A stretch of DNA of 64,000 nucleotides from DASWJZ01 sp963739005 (GTDB taxonomy: Bacteria; Pseudomonadota; Alphaproteobacteria; Rhizobiales; Afifellaceae), in NCBI GenBank assembly GCA_963739005.1, contig CAVTYQ010000001.1:248001-312000 (forward strand). The letters run 5' to 3'. Both the position numbers and the translations under genes were made by a program. Below, piece by piece: positions 15,989 to 24,586 of this stretch (the stretch's first letter is position 1; every line of letters begins with the position of its first letter). The notes below the pieces were generated by a model that ran no database searches, had not been told where the DNA came from, and saw only the letters and a list, made by a program, of their open reading frames with translations.

Positions 15989-16276
15989 ATGTCGGTTGAC
16001 GCAGCGACGGTGAAGCGGGTGGCGCATCTGGCGCGAATCCGGGTCAGCGACGAGGAGGCGGAAGCGCTTCGCGGCGAGCTGAACGCCATCCTCGGCTTCG
16101 TCGAGCAGCTGAACGAGGTCGACGTCACCGGCGTCGAGCCGATGACGTCGGTGCTCCCGATGCCAATGAAGAAGCGCGAGGACCGCGTGACCGACGGCGG
16201 CAAGGCCGAGGACATCATCGCCAATGCGCCGGCGACCGAGAACCACTACTTCCTCGTGCCGAAGGTCGTGGAGTAG
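15989..16276 (+). CDS. gatC: Asp-tRNA(Asn)/Glu-tRNA(Gln) amidotransferase subunit C
   Basis: Small subunit that stabilises the GatCAB complex, which amidates misacylated Glu-tRNA(Gln) or Asp-tRNA(Asn). The 95-residue protein shows VKRVAHLARIRVSDEE, LNAILGFVEQLNEVD and the C-terminal ENHYFLVPKVVE, all family hallmarks. It is separated from gatA by one GNAT gene. Confidence 0.96.
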   Translation: MSVDAATVKRVAHLARIRVSDEEAEALRGELNAILGFVEQLNEVDVTGVEPMTSVLPMPMKKREDRVTDGGKAEDIIANAPATENHYFLVPKVVE

Positions 16277-16279
16277 CCG

Positions 16280-16765
16280 ATGGCCGTCACGATCGCGGTG
16301 GAGAGCCCGCTTCAGGACGACGTGCGCGCGCTCATTGCCGAGCTGAACGCCGTGCTTCTGACGCTGACGCCGCCGGAGTTCTGCTTTCATATGACCGTCG
16401 AGCAGATGGCGGGACCCGAGACGACCGTCTTCGTCGCGCGCGAAGACGGGCGCGCCGTCGCGTGCGGGGCGCTCAGGCGTCACCCGGGCGGCATTGGCGA
16501 AGTGAAGCGGATGTACACGCAACCCGAATTCCAGGGCCGAGGTATCGGTAGCATGATCGTCGCCGAGGCGGAGGCGCTGGCGCGCCGCGAGGGGATCGTG
16601 ACGCTGGTGCTTGAGACCGGCGACCGGCATCCGGCCGCGTGGCGCATCTACGAGCGCGCCGGCTTCGTCCGCACGGGCCCCGTGCTCGACTACCCCGACA
16701 GCGGCTACTCGATCTTCTACGCCAGGGCGCTCGGCAAACAGGACGGGGCCGAACGCGCGGCATGA
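16280..16765 (+). CDS. GNAT family N-acetyltransferase
   Basis: A 161-residue acetyltransferase with the acetyl-CoA pyrophosphate-binding motif QPEFQGRGIGSMIV near residue 83 and the C-terminal motif B YERAGFVRTGP. It starts 3 bp after the gatC stop and its own stop overlaps the gatA ATG by 4 bp, so it is co-translated with the amidotransferase subunits. This placement is seen in relatives. Substrate unknown. Confidence 0.9.
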   Translation: MAVTIAVESPLQDDVRALIAELNAVLLTLTPPEFCFHMTVEQMAGPETTVFVAREDGRAVACGALRRHPGGIGEVKRMYTQPEFQGRGIGSMIVAEAEALARREGIVTLVLETGDRHPAAWRIYERAGFVRTGPVLDYPDSGYSIFYARALGKQDGAERAA

Positions 16766-18240
16766 CCGAGCTCACCGCGCTCACCATCGCCGCGATCCGC
16801 GAGGGGTTGGCGAAGCGCGACTTCTCCGCGCTCGAGCTTACCGACGCATATCTGAAGGCGATCGAGGCGGCCAATCCGCTCCTGAACGCCTACATCGTGG
16901 TGACGGCGGAGAAGGCGCGCGCCATGGCGATCGCTGCCGACGCCAGGATCGGGCGCGGCGAGGCACGGGCGCTCGAAGGCGTGCCGCTCGGCATCAAGGA
17001 TCTCTTCTGCACGCGTGGCGTCCACAGCCAGGCGGGGAGCCACATCCTCGACGGCTTCTCGCCGACCTACGAGTTCACCGTCACGCAGAACCTCTTCGAC
17101 GACGGCGCGGTGATGCTCGGCAAGCTCAACATGGACGAGTTTGCCATGGGCTCGTCAAACGAGACGAGCTACTACGGCCCGGTCGTCAATCCGTGGCGGA
17201 AGCGCGGCGGCAATGCCGACCTTGTGCCTGGCGGCTCGTCCGGCGGCTCGGCTGCCGCGGTCTCGGCGATGCTCTGCGCCGGCGCGACCGCGACCGACAC
17301 CGGCGGCTCGATCCGCCAGCCCGCGGCCTTCACCGGCACCGTCGGCATCAAGCCGACATACGGCCGCTGCTCGCGATGGGGCATCGTCGCCTTCGCCTCA
17401 TCGCTCGACCAGGCCGGGCCGATCGCGCGCACCGTCCGCGACGCGGCGATCCTCCTTAAATCGATGGCCTCCGTCGATCCGAAGGACACGACGTCGGCGG
17501 ACCTTCCCGTGCCCGACTACGAGGCGTCGGTCGGTCAGAGCATCAAGGGCATGAAGATCGGCGTGCCGAAGGAATACCGCATGGACGGCATGCCGGCGGA
17601 AATCGAGACGTTCTGGCAGAACGGTATCGACTGGTATCGCGCAGCCGGCGCGGAGATTGTCGACATCTCGCTGCCGCACACGAAATATGCGCTTCCCGCC
17701 TACTACATCGTGGCGCCCGCGGAAGCGTCGTCCAACCTCGCGCGCTATGACGGCGTGCGCTACGGCCTCCGCGTCGACGGCGACGACGTCATCGACATGT
17801 ACGAGAAGACGCGCGCGGCGGGCTTCGGCCGCGAGGTGAAGCGGCGCGTGCTGATCGGCACCTACGTGCTCTCGGCCGGCTACTACGACGCCTACTACAT
17901 CCGCGCGCAGAAGGTCCGCACGCTGATCAAGCGCGACTTCGAGGAGGCCTTCGCGGCCGGCATCGATGCGATCCTGACGCCGGCGACGCCATCCTCCGCC
18001 TTTGGCATCGGCGAGAAGGCCGGGGGCGATCCTGTCGAGATGTACCTGAACGACATTTTCTGCGTGACGGCGAACATGGCCGGTGTACCCGCCATCGCGG
18101 TGCCGGCGGGCCAGGACTCTTCCGGCCTGCCGATGGCGCTGCAACTGATCGGCCGGCCGTTCGATGAGGCAACGCTTTTTCGCGCGGGTCAGATCATCGA
18201 GGATGCAGCGGGCCACTTCTCGCCGCAGCGATGGTGGTGA
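16762..18240 (+). CDS. gatA: Asp-tRNA(Asn)/Glu-tRNA(Gln) amidotransferase subunit A
   Basis: The amidase subunit, releasing ammonia from Gln for GatB. The 492-residue protein has the Ser-cisSer-Lys triad of amidase-signature enzymes: Lys in PLGIKDLFCT near residue 80, the Gly/Ser-rich PGGSSGGSAAAV near 155, and GATATDTGGSIRQPAAFTG with the nucleophile near 180. Length and motifs are complete. The ATG overlaps the preceding GNAT stop. Confidence 0.97.
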   Translation: MTELTALTIAAIREGLAKRDFSALELTDAYLKAIEAANPLLNAYIVVTAEKARAMAIAADARIGRGEARALEGVPLGIKDLFCTRGVHSQAGSHILDGFSPTYEFTVTQNLFDDGAVMLGKLNMDEFAMGSSNETSYYGPVVNPWRKRGGNADLVPGGSSGGSAAAVSAMLCAGATATDTGGSIRQPAAFTGTVGIKPTYGRCSRWGIVAFASSLDQAGPIARTVRDAAILLKSMASVDPKDTTSADLPVPDYEASVGQSIKGMKIGVPKEYRMDGMPAEIETFWQNGIDWYRAAGAEIVDISLPHTKYALPAYYIVAPAEASSNLARYDGVRYGLRVDGDDVIDMYEKTRAAGFGREVKRRVLIGTYVLSAGYYDAYYIRAQKVRTLIKRDFEEAFAAGIDAILTPATPSSAFGIGEKAGGDPVEMYLNDIFCVTANMAGVPAIAVPAGQDSSGLPMALQLIGRPFDEATLFRAGQIIEDAAGHFSPQRWW

Positions 18241-18268
18241 CGAGGCGACTACGGGAACTGGTCGGCGT

Positions 18269-18295
18269 CCGACGGGCGCGTGAATCGCCCGTCGG
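18269..18295. terminator. Hairpin between convergent gatA and the Tat-secreted gene
   Basis: A perfect 10-bp stem, CCGACGGGCG / CGCCCGTCGG, with a 7-nt loop. It lies between the two converging gene ends (18240 and 18321) and could end transcripts from both sides, although no T-run follows on either strand. Confidence 0.5.
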
Positions 18296-18320
18296 CGCGA
18301 GCCTTAGATTGGGAACAGGG

Positions 18321-18584
18321 TCAGTGGACGTTGTCCCAGTGGATGCCGAGATGCACCTGCTGGATGGCCTGGTTGATAAGGGCGAGCGCCATCACGCGAT
18401 GACCGCCCTTGTCGGCGGTGGCCCACATCAGGCTCTGGCGGGCATCTTTCAGCGAGGCGAGCGCAGTCTGCATCGCCGGCTGGAACTCAGCATGCGCAGG
18501 GGCCGCGGTCATGGCGGCCGTTGCGGCAGCCGCGCCGGCGACGGTGAAGAGGGCCTGGCGGCGAGACATGGTCTTCTCTGACAT
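18321..18584 (-). CDS. Small Tat-exported protein of unknown function
   Basis: An 87-residue protein with a twin-arginine signal (MSRRQALFTVAGAAAATAAM, cleavage after AHA). The mature 55 residues (TALASLKDARQSLMWATADKGGHRVMALALINQAI) look like one helical hairpin and have no Cys. AAGGAG lies 8 nt before the ATG at 18584. Conserved small proteins with this pattern occur in related bacteria, but no function is known to me. Confidence 0.85.
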   Translation of the reverse strand: MSEKTMSRRQALFTVAGAAAATAAMTAAPAHAEFQPAMQTALASLKDARQSLMWATADKGGHRVMALALINQAIQQVHLGIHWDNVH

Positions 18585-18728
18585 CGGTCATGCTCCTTCT
18601 GGGTCGCTCCCTCGAGGGGCATTGGACCGTTTCGGCGTTTCCGCGGTATTGCGCAAAGCGCATGAAGTTGTTTCACCGGGTCCGCCCTTCGCGGGCAGAG
18701 AAAACGCGATCGCTTTCAGGAGCCGCGC

Positions 18729-18974
18729 ATGTCGACCAAAGGCCCGCTCGAGGCGCTGCGCCTGATCGCAGCCGGCGACTGGGACGGCGCGCACGCTCTG
18801 GTGAAGGACGATCCTTCGGCCGAGGCGGCGTGGGTGCACGCGCATCTTCATCGCGTCGAAGGCGATCTCGGCAATGCCGGCTACTGGTACCGACGCGCGG
18901 GCAAGCCGGTCGCGACCGGCGATCTTGCCGAGGAGCGGCGCGCGATCGGGAGGGCGCTCGGCGGCGCCGGCTGA
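18729..18974 (+). CDS. Conserved small protein, TPR-like
   Basis: An 81-residue cytoplasmic protein (LEALRLIAAGDWDGAHALVK, AAWVHAHLHRVEGDLGNAGYW YRRAGKP). The pattern of paired helices with W-x-A-H-x-L and G-N-A-x-Y-W resembles a pair of tetratricopeptide-like helices. I recognise it as a conserved hypothetical of alphaproteobacteria. No function can be assigned. Confidence 0.8.
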   Translation: MSTKGPLEALRLIAAGDWDGAHALVKDDPSAEAAWVHAHLHRVEGDLGNAGYWYRRAGKPVATGDLAEERRAIGRALGGAG

Positions 18975-19123
18975 GCACGCTCGCGCCAACAGGCGCGGAG
19001 ACTTCATCCTTCGTTAACGACGTCCTTCCATGGTCTCAACCTGCGGTTTTTGGGGGCGCGGCGGCAACGCCGCGCGGCCGCGTCGATCAGGCGCCATGCG
19101 CCGAGCAAGGGCTGGAGGACATC

Positions 19124-19213
19124 ATGGAACAGGCGCGGTCCGTCGCCGGGCGCGTTTTGCGCTACGTTTTCAACAAGTGGCTGAAGAAGGCGGAGAAGAT
19201 CCACGTCGTCTAG
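19124..19213 (+). CDS. Candidate 29-residue small protein
   Basis: The ORF begins ATG with a perfectly placed GGAGG (19115-19119) 4-5 nt upstream. It encodes MEQARSVAGRVLRYVFNKWL followed by KKAEKIHVV: a single, strongly basic amphipathic helix with aromatic residues on one face. It sits alone in the 390-bp gap between two small genes. The ribosome-binding site and composition support translation; conservation is untested. Confidence 0.45.
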   Translation: MEQARSVAGRVLRYVFNKWLKKAEKIHVV

Positions 19214-19366
19214 AAATGGCGGTGGCCACCTCGATCGCGGGGGCGAATTAATCGGATCGTAACCATGAGCGCGGAAGCTCAGGCACGATCCGCTCGCGGC
19301 TTAACGGTCCAGATGCGGCCAACGCGCTAACCCTCCTCCAAGAGGCAATCTTCTTGGGGGCGTTCA

Positions 19367-19663
19367 ATGCGCAAGAGGAACGGTGAACTCATGCGCCAGC
19401 TTGCTGCTGCAATTTTTCTTTCCGCTCTGGCGATCGCCGCGATGATCGGCGCGATCGGCCCGACGCACGCCGCCGATCTGCCGGGCGGCTACCATCACGG
19501 CAACAGAGTCCACGCCTGCGGCGGGCCGCGCGAGGACGTCATCCTTTTCGACAAGCACGGCGCGCCAACCGCGCCGGCCCGCACGCCCTACTTCACGTGC
19601 ATTACGGGAACCGTGCTTCTCCCCGGCGACATTCCGCCGCCGCCGGAATATTGCTGCCACTGA
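19367..19663 (+). CDS. Small secreted Cys-containing protein of unknown function
   Basis: A 98-residue protein with a signal peptide (hydrophobic LAAAIFLSALAIAAMIGAI, cleavage after THA). The mature domain, about 63 residues, has HACGGPRED, YFTCITGTVL and ends PPPPEYCCH; its four Cys could form two disulphides. ATG 19367 is used; ATG 19391 is an alternative that keeps the signal peptide. An intrinsic terminator follows. Confidence 0.78.
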   Translation: MRKRNGELMRQLAAAIFLSALAIAAMIGAIGPTHAADLPGGYHHGNRVHACGGPREDVILFDKHGAPTAPARTPYFTCITGTVLLPGDIPPPPEYCCH

Positions 19664-19689
19664 TCCGCCGCGCCGCGCGCTTAGATTGA

Positions 19690-19718
19690 GGCCGGGCCGG
19701 AGCCCGACCTTTTCTTTT
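19690..19718 (+). terminator. Rho-independent terminator upstream of gatB
   Basis: GGCCGGGC / GCCCGACC, an 8-bp stem with one mismatch and a CGGA loop, is followed by TTTTCTTTT. It ends the small secreted-protein transcript, so gatB needs its own promoter in the 70 bp that follow. Confidence 0.7.
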
Positions 19719-19790
19719 GCCGGCCCGAGCCGGCTTGCCGCGGCCCGTCCGAGGCACTAACCGAATGGCGTTCCTGACGCGCGGACGCCG

Positions 19791-21452
19791 ATGCCCTTCG
19801 AAGAGACCCGCAACACCAATCCGAAGAATCTGATCCACGGCGCGACTGGGGATTGGGAGATCGTCGTCGGCATGGAAGTGCATGCGCAGGTCGCCTCGGA
19901 GGCGAAGCTCTTCTCCGGCGCGCCGACGGCGTTCGGAGCGAAGCCGAACGACCAGGTGAGCCTCGTCGACGCGGCGATGCCCGGCATGCTCCCCGTCATC
20001 AACGAGGAGTGCGTGCGCCAGGCAATCCGCACCGGGCTCGGGCTGAAAGCGAAGATCAATCGCCGCTCGGTCTTCGCGCGGAAGAACTATTTCTATCCCG
20101 ATCTGCCGCAGGGCTATCAAATCTCGCAATACGATCAGCCGATCGTCGGGGAGGGGACCGTCGTCGTCGAAGTCCCCGACGCAAACGGCGGCGTCGAGGA
20201 GGTCCCCATCGGGATCGAGCGCGTGCACATCGAGCAGGACGCCGGCAAGCTGCTCCACGACCAGCACGCGACGATGAGCTTCGTCGATCTGAACCGCTCC
20301 GGCGTGGCGCTGATGGAGATCGTGTCGAAGCCTGACATCCGCTCGGCGGACGAGGCGCGCGCGTTCCTGACCAAGCTCCGCGCGATCCTGCGCTATCTCG
20401 GCACGTCCGACGCCGACATGGAGAAGGGGAACCTCCGCGCCGACGTCAACGTCTCGGTCAGGCGGCCGGGCGAAAAGCTCGGCACGCGCTGCGAGATCAA
20501 GAACGTGAACTCGATCCGCTTCGCGGCGCAAGCCATCGAGCATGAAGCACGGCGGCAGGTTGCGTTGATCGAAGACGGCGGCACGATCGATCAGGAGACG
20601 CGGCTCTTCGATCCGGACCGCGGCGAGACGCGCTCGATGCGCTCGAAGGAGGAGGCGCACGACTATCGTTACTTCCCAGACCCCGACCTCTTGCCGCTCG
20701 AGTTCGACGACGCGTATGTCGCAGCGCTGGCGCGGAGCTTGCCGGAGCTGCCGGACGCGAGGATCGCGAGGTTCGTTGCACAGTATGGAACCCTTGTTTG
20801 GGGGGCGGATGGCATAACGCTTTACGACGCGGTTCTATTGGTCGAGGAGAAAGAAGATGCCGATATGTTTGAAGAGATGGTCAGCCTAGGAGGTAAGCCG
20901 AAGGCTGCTAAGAACATGATCTTCAATGAGATCCGCAGTTTCGTTAATCGCACCTCTCGTGAACTATTGGAAAAATCCAACAGCCTTGGAAACCTGTCAG
21001 GCTCAATCAGTGTCACCGGGCCGGTCGGGCCAACTGCACCGGTCGGACCCTCCGGAATGATCAATTGGTCTGTTCTGCGTCTCGGACCAACCGGCCCAGC
21101 AGTCAACACCGCTATTTTGACATTGAGAGAAAACGGGACGCTGAACACACCTAGTTCGAAACGTCTATTTGATGATTTGCAGACGATGGGTCTCGAAGAG
21201 GGCCCTACGAACGATCCTGATCTGGTCTTGGCCCGTGCAAAGGAGCTTGACTTGATTCAGGTCACCGACACGGGTGCAATCGAGAAGATCGTGGACAAGG
21301 TCATCGCCGAAAATCCGGAGAAGGCGGAGCAGGCGAAGACAAAGCCCGCGATGCTTGGCTGGTTCGTCGGGCAGGTGATGAAGGCGAGCCAGGGCAAGGC
21401 CAACCCGCAGGCGGTCAACGCGCTTTTGAAGGCGAAGCTCAAGATCGATTGA
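19791..21452 (+). CDS. gatB: Asp-tRNA(Asn)/Glu-tRNA(Gln) amidotransferase subunit B, with an atypical internal insertion
   Basis: GatB activates the misacylated tRNA side chain and accepts ammonia from GatA. The N-terminal kinase-like domain is standard (WEIVVGMEVHAQVASEAKLF, KNYFYPDLPQGYQISQYDQP, DLNRSGVALMEIVSKPD, KGNLRADVNVSVRR). At 553 residues it is about 55 longer than usual. The excess lies after RFVAQYG (residue 333): nine extra residues (TLVWGADGI) and, after NMIFNEI, about 46 more including TGPVGPTAPVGPSG and LGPTGPAV. Normal sequence resumes at QVTDTGAIEKIVDK, ending with the tRNA-binding tail GWFVGQVMKASQGKANPQAV. The frame stays open throughout, so the protein should be made. Confidence 0.95.
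   Translation: MPFEETRNTNPKNLIHGATGDWEIVVGMEVHAQVASEAKLFSGAPTAFGAKPNDQVSLVDAAMPGMLPVINEECVRQAIRTGLGLKAKINRRSVFARKNYFYPDLPQGYQISQYDQPIVGEGTVVVEVPDANGGVEEVPIGIERVHIEQDAGKLLHDQHATMSFVDLNRSGVALMEIVSKPDIRSADEARAFLTKLRAILRYLGTSDADMEKGNLRADVNVSVRRPGEKLGTRCEIKNVNSIRFAAQAIEHEARRQVALIEDGGTIDQETRLFDPDRGETRSMRSKEEAHDYRYFPDPDLLPLEFDDAYVAALARSLPELPDARIARFVAQYGTLVWGADGITLYDAVLLVEEKEDADMFEEMVSLGGKPKAAKNMIFNEIRSFVNRTSRELLEKSNSLGNLSGSISVTGPVGPTAPVGPSGMINWSVLRLGPTGPAVNTAILTLRENGTLNTPSSKRLFDDLQTMGLEEGPTNDPDLVLARAKELDLIQVTDTGAIEKIVDKVIAENPEKAEQAKTKPAMLGWFVGQVMKASQGKANPQAVNALLKAKLKID
20790..21262 (+). other. Compositionally atypical segment inside gatB
   Basis: Hand count gives about 52% GC here against about 66% just upstream in the same gene. 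Codons rare in this window (CTA, ATA, TTG, AGA, CCT, GTT) cluster here. The encoded residues diverge strongly from typical GatB and contain extra blocks. The edges coincide with conserved GatB motifs (QYG before, QVTDTGAIE after). Best read as a patch acquired by recombination from another lineage, carrying insertions of its own. Confidence 0.7.
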
Positions 21453-21519
21453 AACCGAATGCTTGCCGGCGCCGTATCAGAGCTTATCCTCGCCGCTGTG
21501 CGTGAAGGGAGGCTCGGGG

Positions 21520-21933
21520 ATGCGCATCCTTCTCGTCCTTTTCGTGATGCTCGGGCTTTCCGGCCCGGCTGTGGCGTTCAGCGACGCCGACCGCGCCGCG
21601 GTGCAAGGCACCATCGACCAGCAGCTCAAGGCGTTTCTCGCCGACGACGGGGCGACCGCCTATTCCTTCGCCGCGCCGAGCATCAAGCAGATGTTCCCGA
21701 CCGTGGATTCGTTCATGGACATGGTCCGGCAGGGCTATCAGCCGGTCTATCGCCCGCGCAGCTACTCGTTCAAGGAACTGAAGGAGGAGCCCGGTCAGAT
21801 CGAGCAATATGTCGACATCGTCGACGGCGACGGCGCCTTCTGGACGGCGCGCTACACGCTTCAGCAGCAGCCGGACGGAAGCTGGAAAATCGCGGCCTGC
21901 TCTCTGGTGAAGAAGCCGGGCGAGGTCGCTTAG
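21520..21933 (+). CDS. DUF4864 domain secreted protein
   Basis: A 137-residue protein with a signal peptide (MRILLVLFVMLGLSGPAVA) followed by the DUF4864 domain: VQGTIDQQLKAFLADDGATA, SIKQMFPTVDSFMDMVRQGY, and DGSWKIAACSL at the end. The fold resembles the NTF2-like family. Function unknown. I use ATG 21520 rather than the in-frame upstream start because the signal peptide begins there. Confidence 0.88.
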   Translation: MRILLVLFVMLGLSGPAVAFSDADRAAVQGTIDQQLKAFLADDGATAYSFAAPSIKQMFPTVDSFMDMVRQGYQPVYRPRSYSFKELKEEPGQIEQYVDIVDGDGAFWTARYTLQQQPDGSWKIAACSLVKKPGEVA

Positions 21934-22002
21934 GCGCTGCCGGCGGTGCGAAATGCGCTGGGCCGCATTGCGGGCGGCACGGCATTTGCCTAACAGCAGC
22001 GC

Positions 22003-23571
22003 ATGACCGAGCCCGCCGCGGCGACCCATCCCGCCATCCTCATCGTCGATTTCGGCAGCCAGGTGACGCAGCTCATCGCGCGGCGCGTGCGCGAGGCGGG
22101 GGCGTATTGCGAGATCGTGCCGTTCGACAAGGCGTCGGCGGCTTTCGCGGCGATGAAGCCGCGCGGCGTGATTCTCTCGGGAGGGCCCGGCTCCGTGCCG
22201 GAAGGCGGCAGCCCGCGCGCCCCGCAGGAAGTCTTCGAGGCCGGCGTCCCGGTCCTCGGCATCTGCTACGGCCAGATGACCATGGCGGCGCAGCTCGGCG
22301 GCGAGGTCGAAGGCGGGCATCACCGCGAGTTCGGCCGCGCGCTCCTCGACGTGAAGGGCGGGTCGGCGCTCTTCGAGGGCGTCTGGAGCCCCGGCGAGAA
22401 GCACACGGTCTGGATGAGCCATGGCGACCGCATCACCCGGCTGCCGCCGGGCTTCACGGTGAAGGGCACTTCGGACAATGCGCCCTTCGCGCTGATCGAG
22501 GACGAGAAGCGGCAGTTCTACGGGCTGATGTTCCACCCGGAGGTCGCGCATACGCCGGACGGGGCGCGGCTGATCCAGAATTTCGTGCGCAAGGTCGCCG
22601 GGCTTCCCGGCGACTGGACGATGGCGCAGTTCAAGGACGAGGCGATCGAGCGCATCCGCGCGCAGGTGGGGAAGGGCAGGGTGATCTGCGGGCTCTCCGG
22701 CGGCGTCGATTCCGCCGTCGCCGCGGTGCTGATCCACGAAGCGATCGGCGACCAGCTCACCTGCATTTTCGTCGACCACGGGCTGCTGCGGCAGAACGAG
22801 GCGGAGGAGGTCGTCTCGCTCTTCCGCGGCCACTACAACATCCCGCTCGTGCATGTGGACGCGTCGGACACTTTCCTATTCGCGCTCGAAGGCGTCGCCG
22901 ATCCGGAGACGAAGCGGAAGACCATCGGGCGGCTCTTCGTGGAAACCTTCGAGGTGGAGGCGAAGAAGCTCGGTGGCGCCGATTTCCTCGCGCAGGGCAC
23001 GCTCTATCCCGACGTGATCGAGTCCGTGTCCTTCTCCGGCGGGCCGTCGGTCACCATCAAGTCGCACCACAATGTCGGCGGGCTGCCGGAGCGCATGGCG
23101 ATGAAACTCGTCGAGCCGCTGCGCATGCTCTTCAAGGATGAAGTGAGGGCGCTCGGGCGCGAGCTCGGCCTGCCGGAGACGTTCGTCGGCCGGCACCCGT
23201 TTCCCGGTCCGGGGCTTGCCATCCGCGTGCCTGGCGGCGTCACGCGCGAAAAGCTCGACATCCTCAGGCGCGCCGACGCGATCTATCTCGACGAGATCAG
23301 GAAGGCCGGCCTCTACGATGCGATCTGGCAGGCCTTCGCGGTGCTTTTGCCGGTGCAGAGCGTCGGCGTGATGGGCGACTACCGCACCTACGACTACGTG
23401 CTCGCGCTCCGCGCCGTCACGTCGGTCGACGGCATGACGGCAGACTTCTTCCACTTCGACATGGACTTTCTCGGCCAGGCCGCGACCCGCATCATCAACG
23501 AGGTGCGCGGCATCAACCGCGTCGTCTACGACGTGACGTCGAAGCCGCCGGGCACGATCGAGTGGGAGTAG
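22003..23571 (+). CDS. guaA: GMP synthase (glutamine-hydrolysing)
   Basis: Converts XMP to GMP using ATP and Gln. The 522-residue protein has the class I amidotransferase domain (nucleophile C88 in GICYGQM, and the His/Glu pair in MFHPEVAHTPDG), the ATP-pyrophosphatase P-loop GLSGGVDSAV from residue 230, and the C-terminal dimerisation domain ending KPPGTIEWE. Complete and typical. Confidence 0.98.
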   Translation: MTEPAAATHPAILIVDFGSQVTQLIARRVREAGAYCEIVPFDKASAAFAAMKPRGVILSGGPGSVPEGGSPRAPQEVFEAGVPVLGICYGQMTMAAQLGGEVEGGHHREFGRALLDVKGGSALFEGVWSPGEKHTVWMSHGDRITRLPPGFTVKGTSDNAPFALIEDEKRQFYGLMFHPEVAHTPDGARLIQNFVRKVAGLPGDWTMAQFKDEAIERIRAQVGKGRVICGLSGGVDSAVAAVLIHEAIGDQLTCIFVDHGLLRQNEAEEVVSLFRGHYNIPLVHVDASDTFLFALEGVADPETKRKTIGRLFVETFEVEAKKLGGADFLAQGTLYPDVIESVSFSGGPSVTIKSHHNVGGLPERMAMKLVEPLRMLFKDEVRALGRELGLPETFVGRHPFPGPGLAIRVPGGVTREKLDILRRADAIYLDEIRKAGLYDAIWQAFAVLLPVQSVGVMGDYRTYDYVLALRAVTSVDGMTADFFHFDMDFLGQAATRIINEVRGINRVVYDVTSKPPGTIEWE

Positions 23572-23755
23572 GATCGGCGCCGGCGGCGCTGGCTCAGAAT
23601 TTTGCCTCTGGGCCGGGACGCCGGTCTTGGCGTCGCGGGCCATCGGCTAATCGCTGAAGAAGGTCGGCTTCATAAATCTGCTTTCATTGGCGGCGTTACC
23701 CTATGCGTCCCAAGCCGAGGGCGTTCGGCTCTCACCAGTACAAAGGACCAACACC

Positions 23756-24577
23756 ATGCCCACGATCACCACCAAGGACGGCGTCGAGATCTTCTACAAG
23801 GATTGGGGGTCGGGGCAGCCGATCGTGTTCAGCCACGGCTGGCCGCTTTCGGCCGACGATTGGGACGCGCAATTGCTGTTCTTCCTCAATCACGGCTATC
23901 GCGTCATCGCGCATGACCGGCGCGGCCATGGCCGTTCCACGCAGGTAGCCGACGGCCACGACATGGACCACTATGCCGACGACCTGGCGGCGGTGACGGC
24001 GCACCTCGACCTCAAGAACGCCATCCACGTCGGCCATTCGACCGGCGGCGGCGAGGTCGTGCATTATCTTGGGCGGCACGGCGAAAGCCGCGTCGCGAAG
24101 GCGGCGATCATCAGCGCGGTGCCGCCGCTGATGGTGCAGACGCCGGCCAATCCGAAGGGCCAGCCCAAGAAAGTCTTCGACGACTTCATGGTGGCGCTCG
24201 CCGCCAACCGCTCGCAATTCTATCGCGACGTCGCCGCGGGGCCCTTCTACAACTACAACAAGACGGGCAAGCCCGCCGAGGCGACCATCGATAACTGGTG
24301 GCGGCAGGGCATGATGGGCGGCGCCAAGGCGCATTACGACGGCATCGTCGCGTTCTCGCAGACCGATTTCACGGAGGACCTGAAGAAGATCACCGTGCCG
24401 GTGCTGGTGATGCACAGCGAGGACGACCAGATCGTGCCTTACGTCGCGTCCGGTCCGCTGTCGGCGAAGCTTCTGAAGAAGGGCACGCTCAAGACCTACA
24501 AGGGTTTCCCGCACGGCATGCTGACCACCGAGGCCGAAACGATCAACGCCGACCTGCTGGCCTTCATCAAGAGCTGA
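23756..24577 (+). CDS. Alpha/beta hydrolase (non-heme haloperoxidase/arylesterase type)
   Basis: A 273-residue alpha/beta hydrolase close to the so-called non-heme chloroperoxidases, which are esterases with perhydrolase activity. Catalytic triad: Ser95 in HVGHSTGGGE, Asp in MHSEDDQIVP, His in GFPHGM. The opening TTKDGVEIFYKDWGSGQPIVF is typical. The start at 23756 has AAGGA 8-9 nt upstream. No neighbour suggests a substrate. Confidence 0.92.
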   Translation: MPTITTKDGVEIFYKDWGSGQPIVFSHGWPLSADDWDAQLLFFLNHGYRVIAHDRRGHGRSTQVADGHDMDHYADDLAAVTAHLDLKNAIHVGHSTGGGEVVHYLGRHGESRVAKAAIISAVPPLMVQTPANPKGQPKKVFDDFMVALAANRSQFYRDVAAGPFYNYNKTGKPAEATIDNWWRQGMMGGAKAHYDGIVAFSQTDFTEDLKKITVPVLVMHSEDDQIVPYVASGPLSAKLLKKGTLKTYKGFPHGMLTTEAETINADLLAFIKS

Positions 24578-24586
24578 AGATTGCAG

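Noticed and set aside
19030..19251. 73-codon plus-strand open frame around the small ORF at 19124
   Set aside because: Arg/Gly-rich with no ribosome-binding site. The overlapping 29-codon frame has the strong GGAGG and more natural composition.
20822..21148. Collagen-like Gly-Pro repeats also readable on the minus strand within gatB
   Set aside because: GGC/GCC and GGN-CCN are nearly self-complementary, so Gly-Pro on one strand gives Gly-Pro on the other. The plus-strand frame is continuous with GatB.
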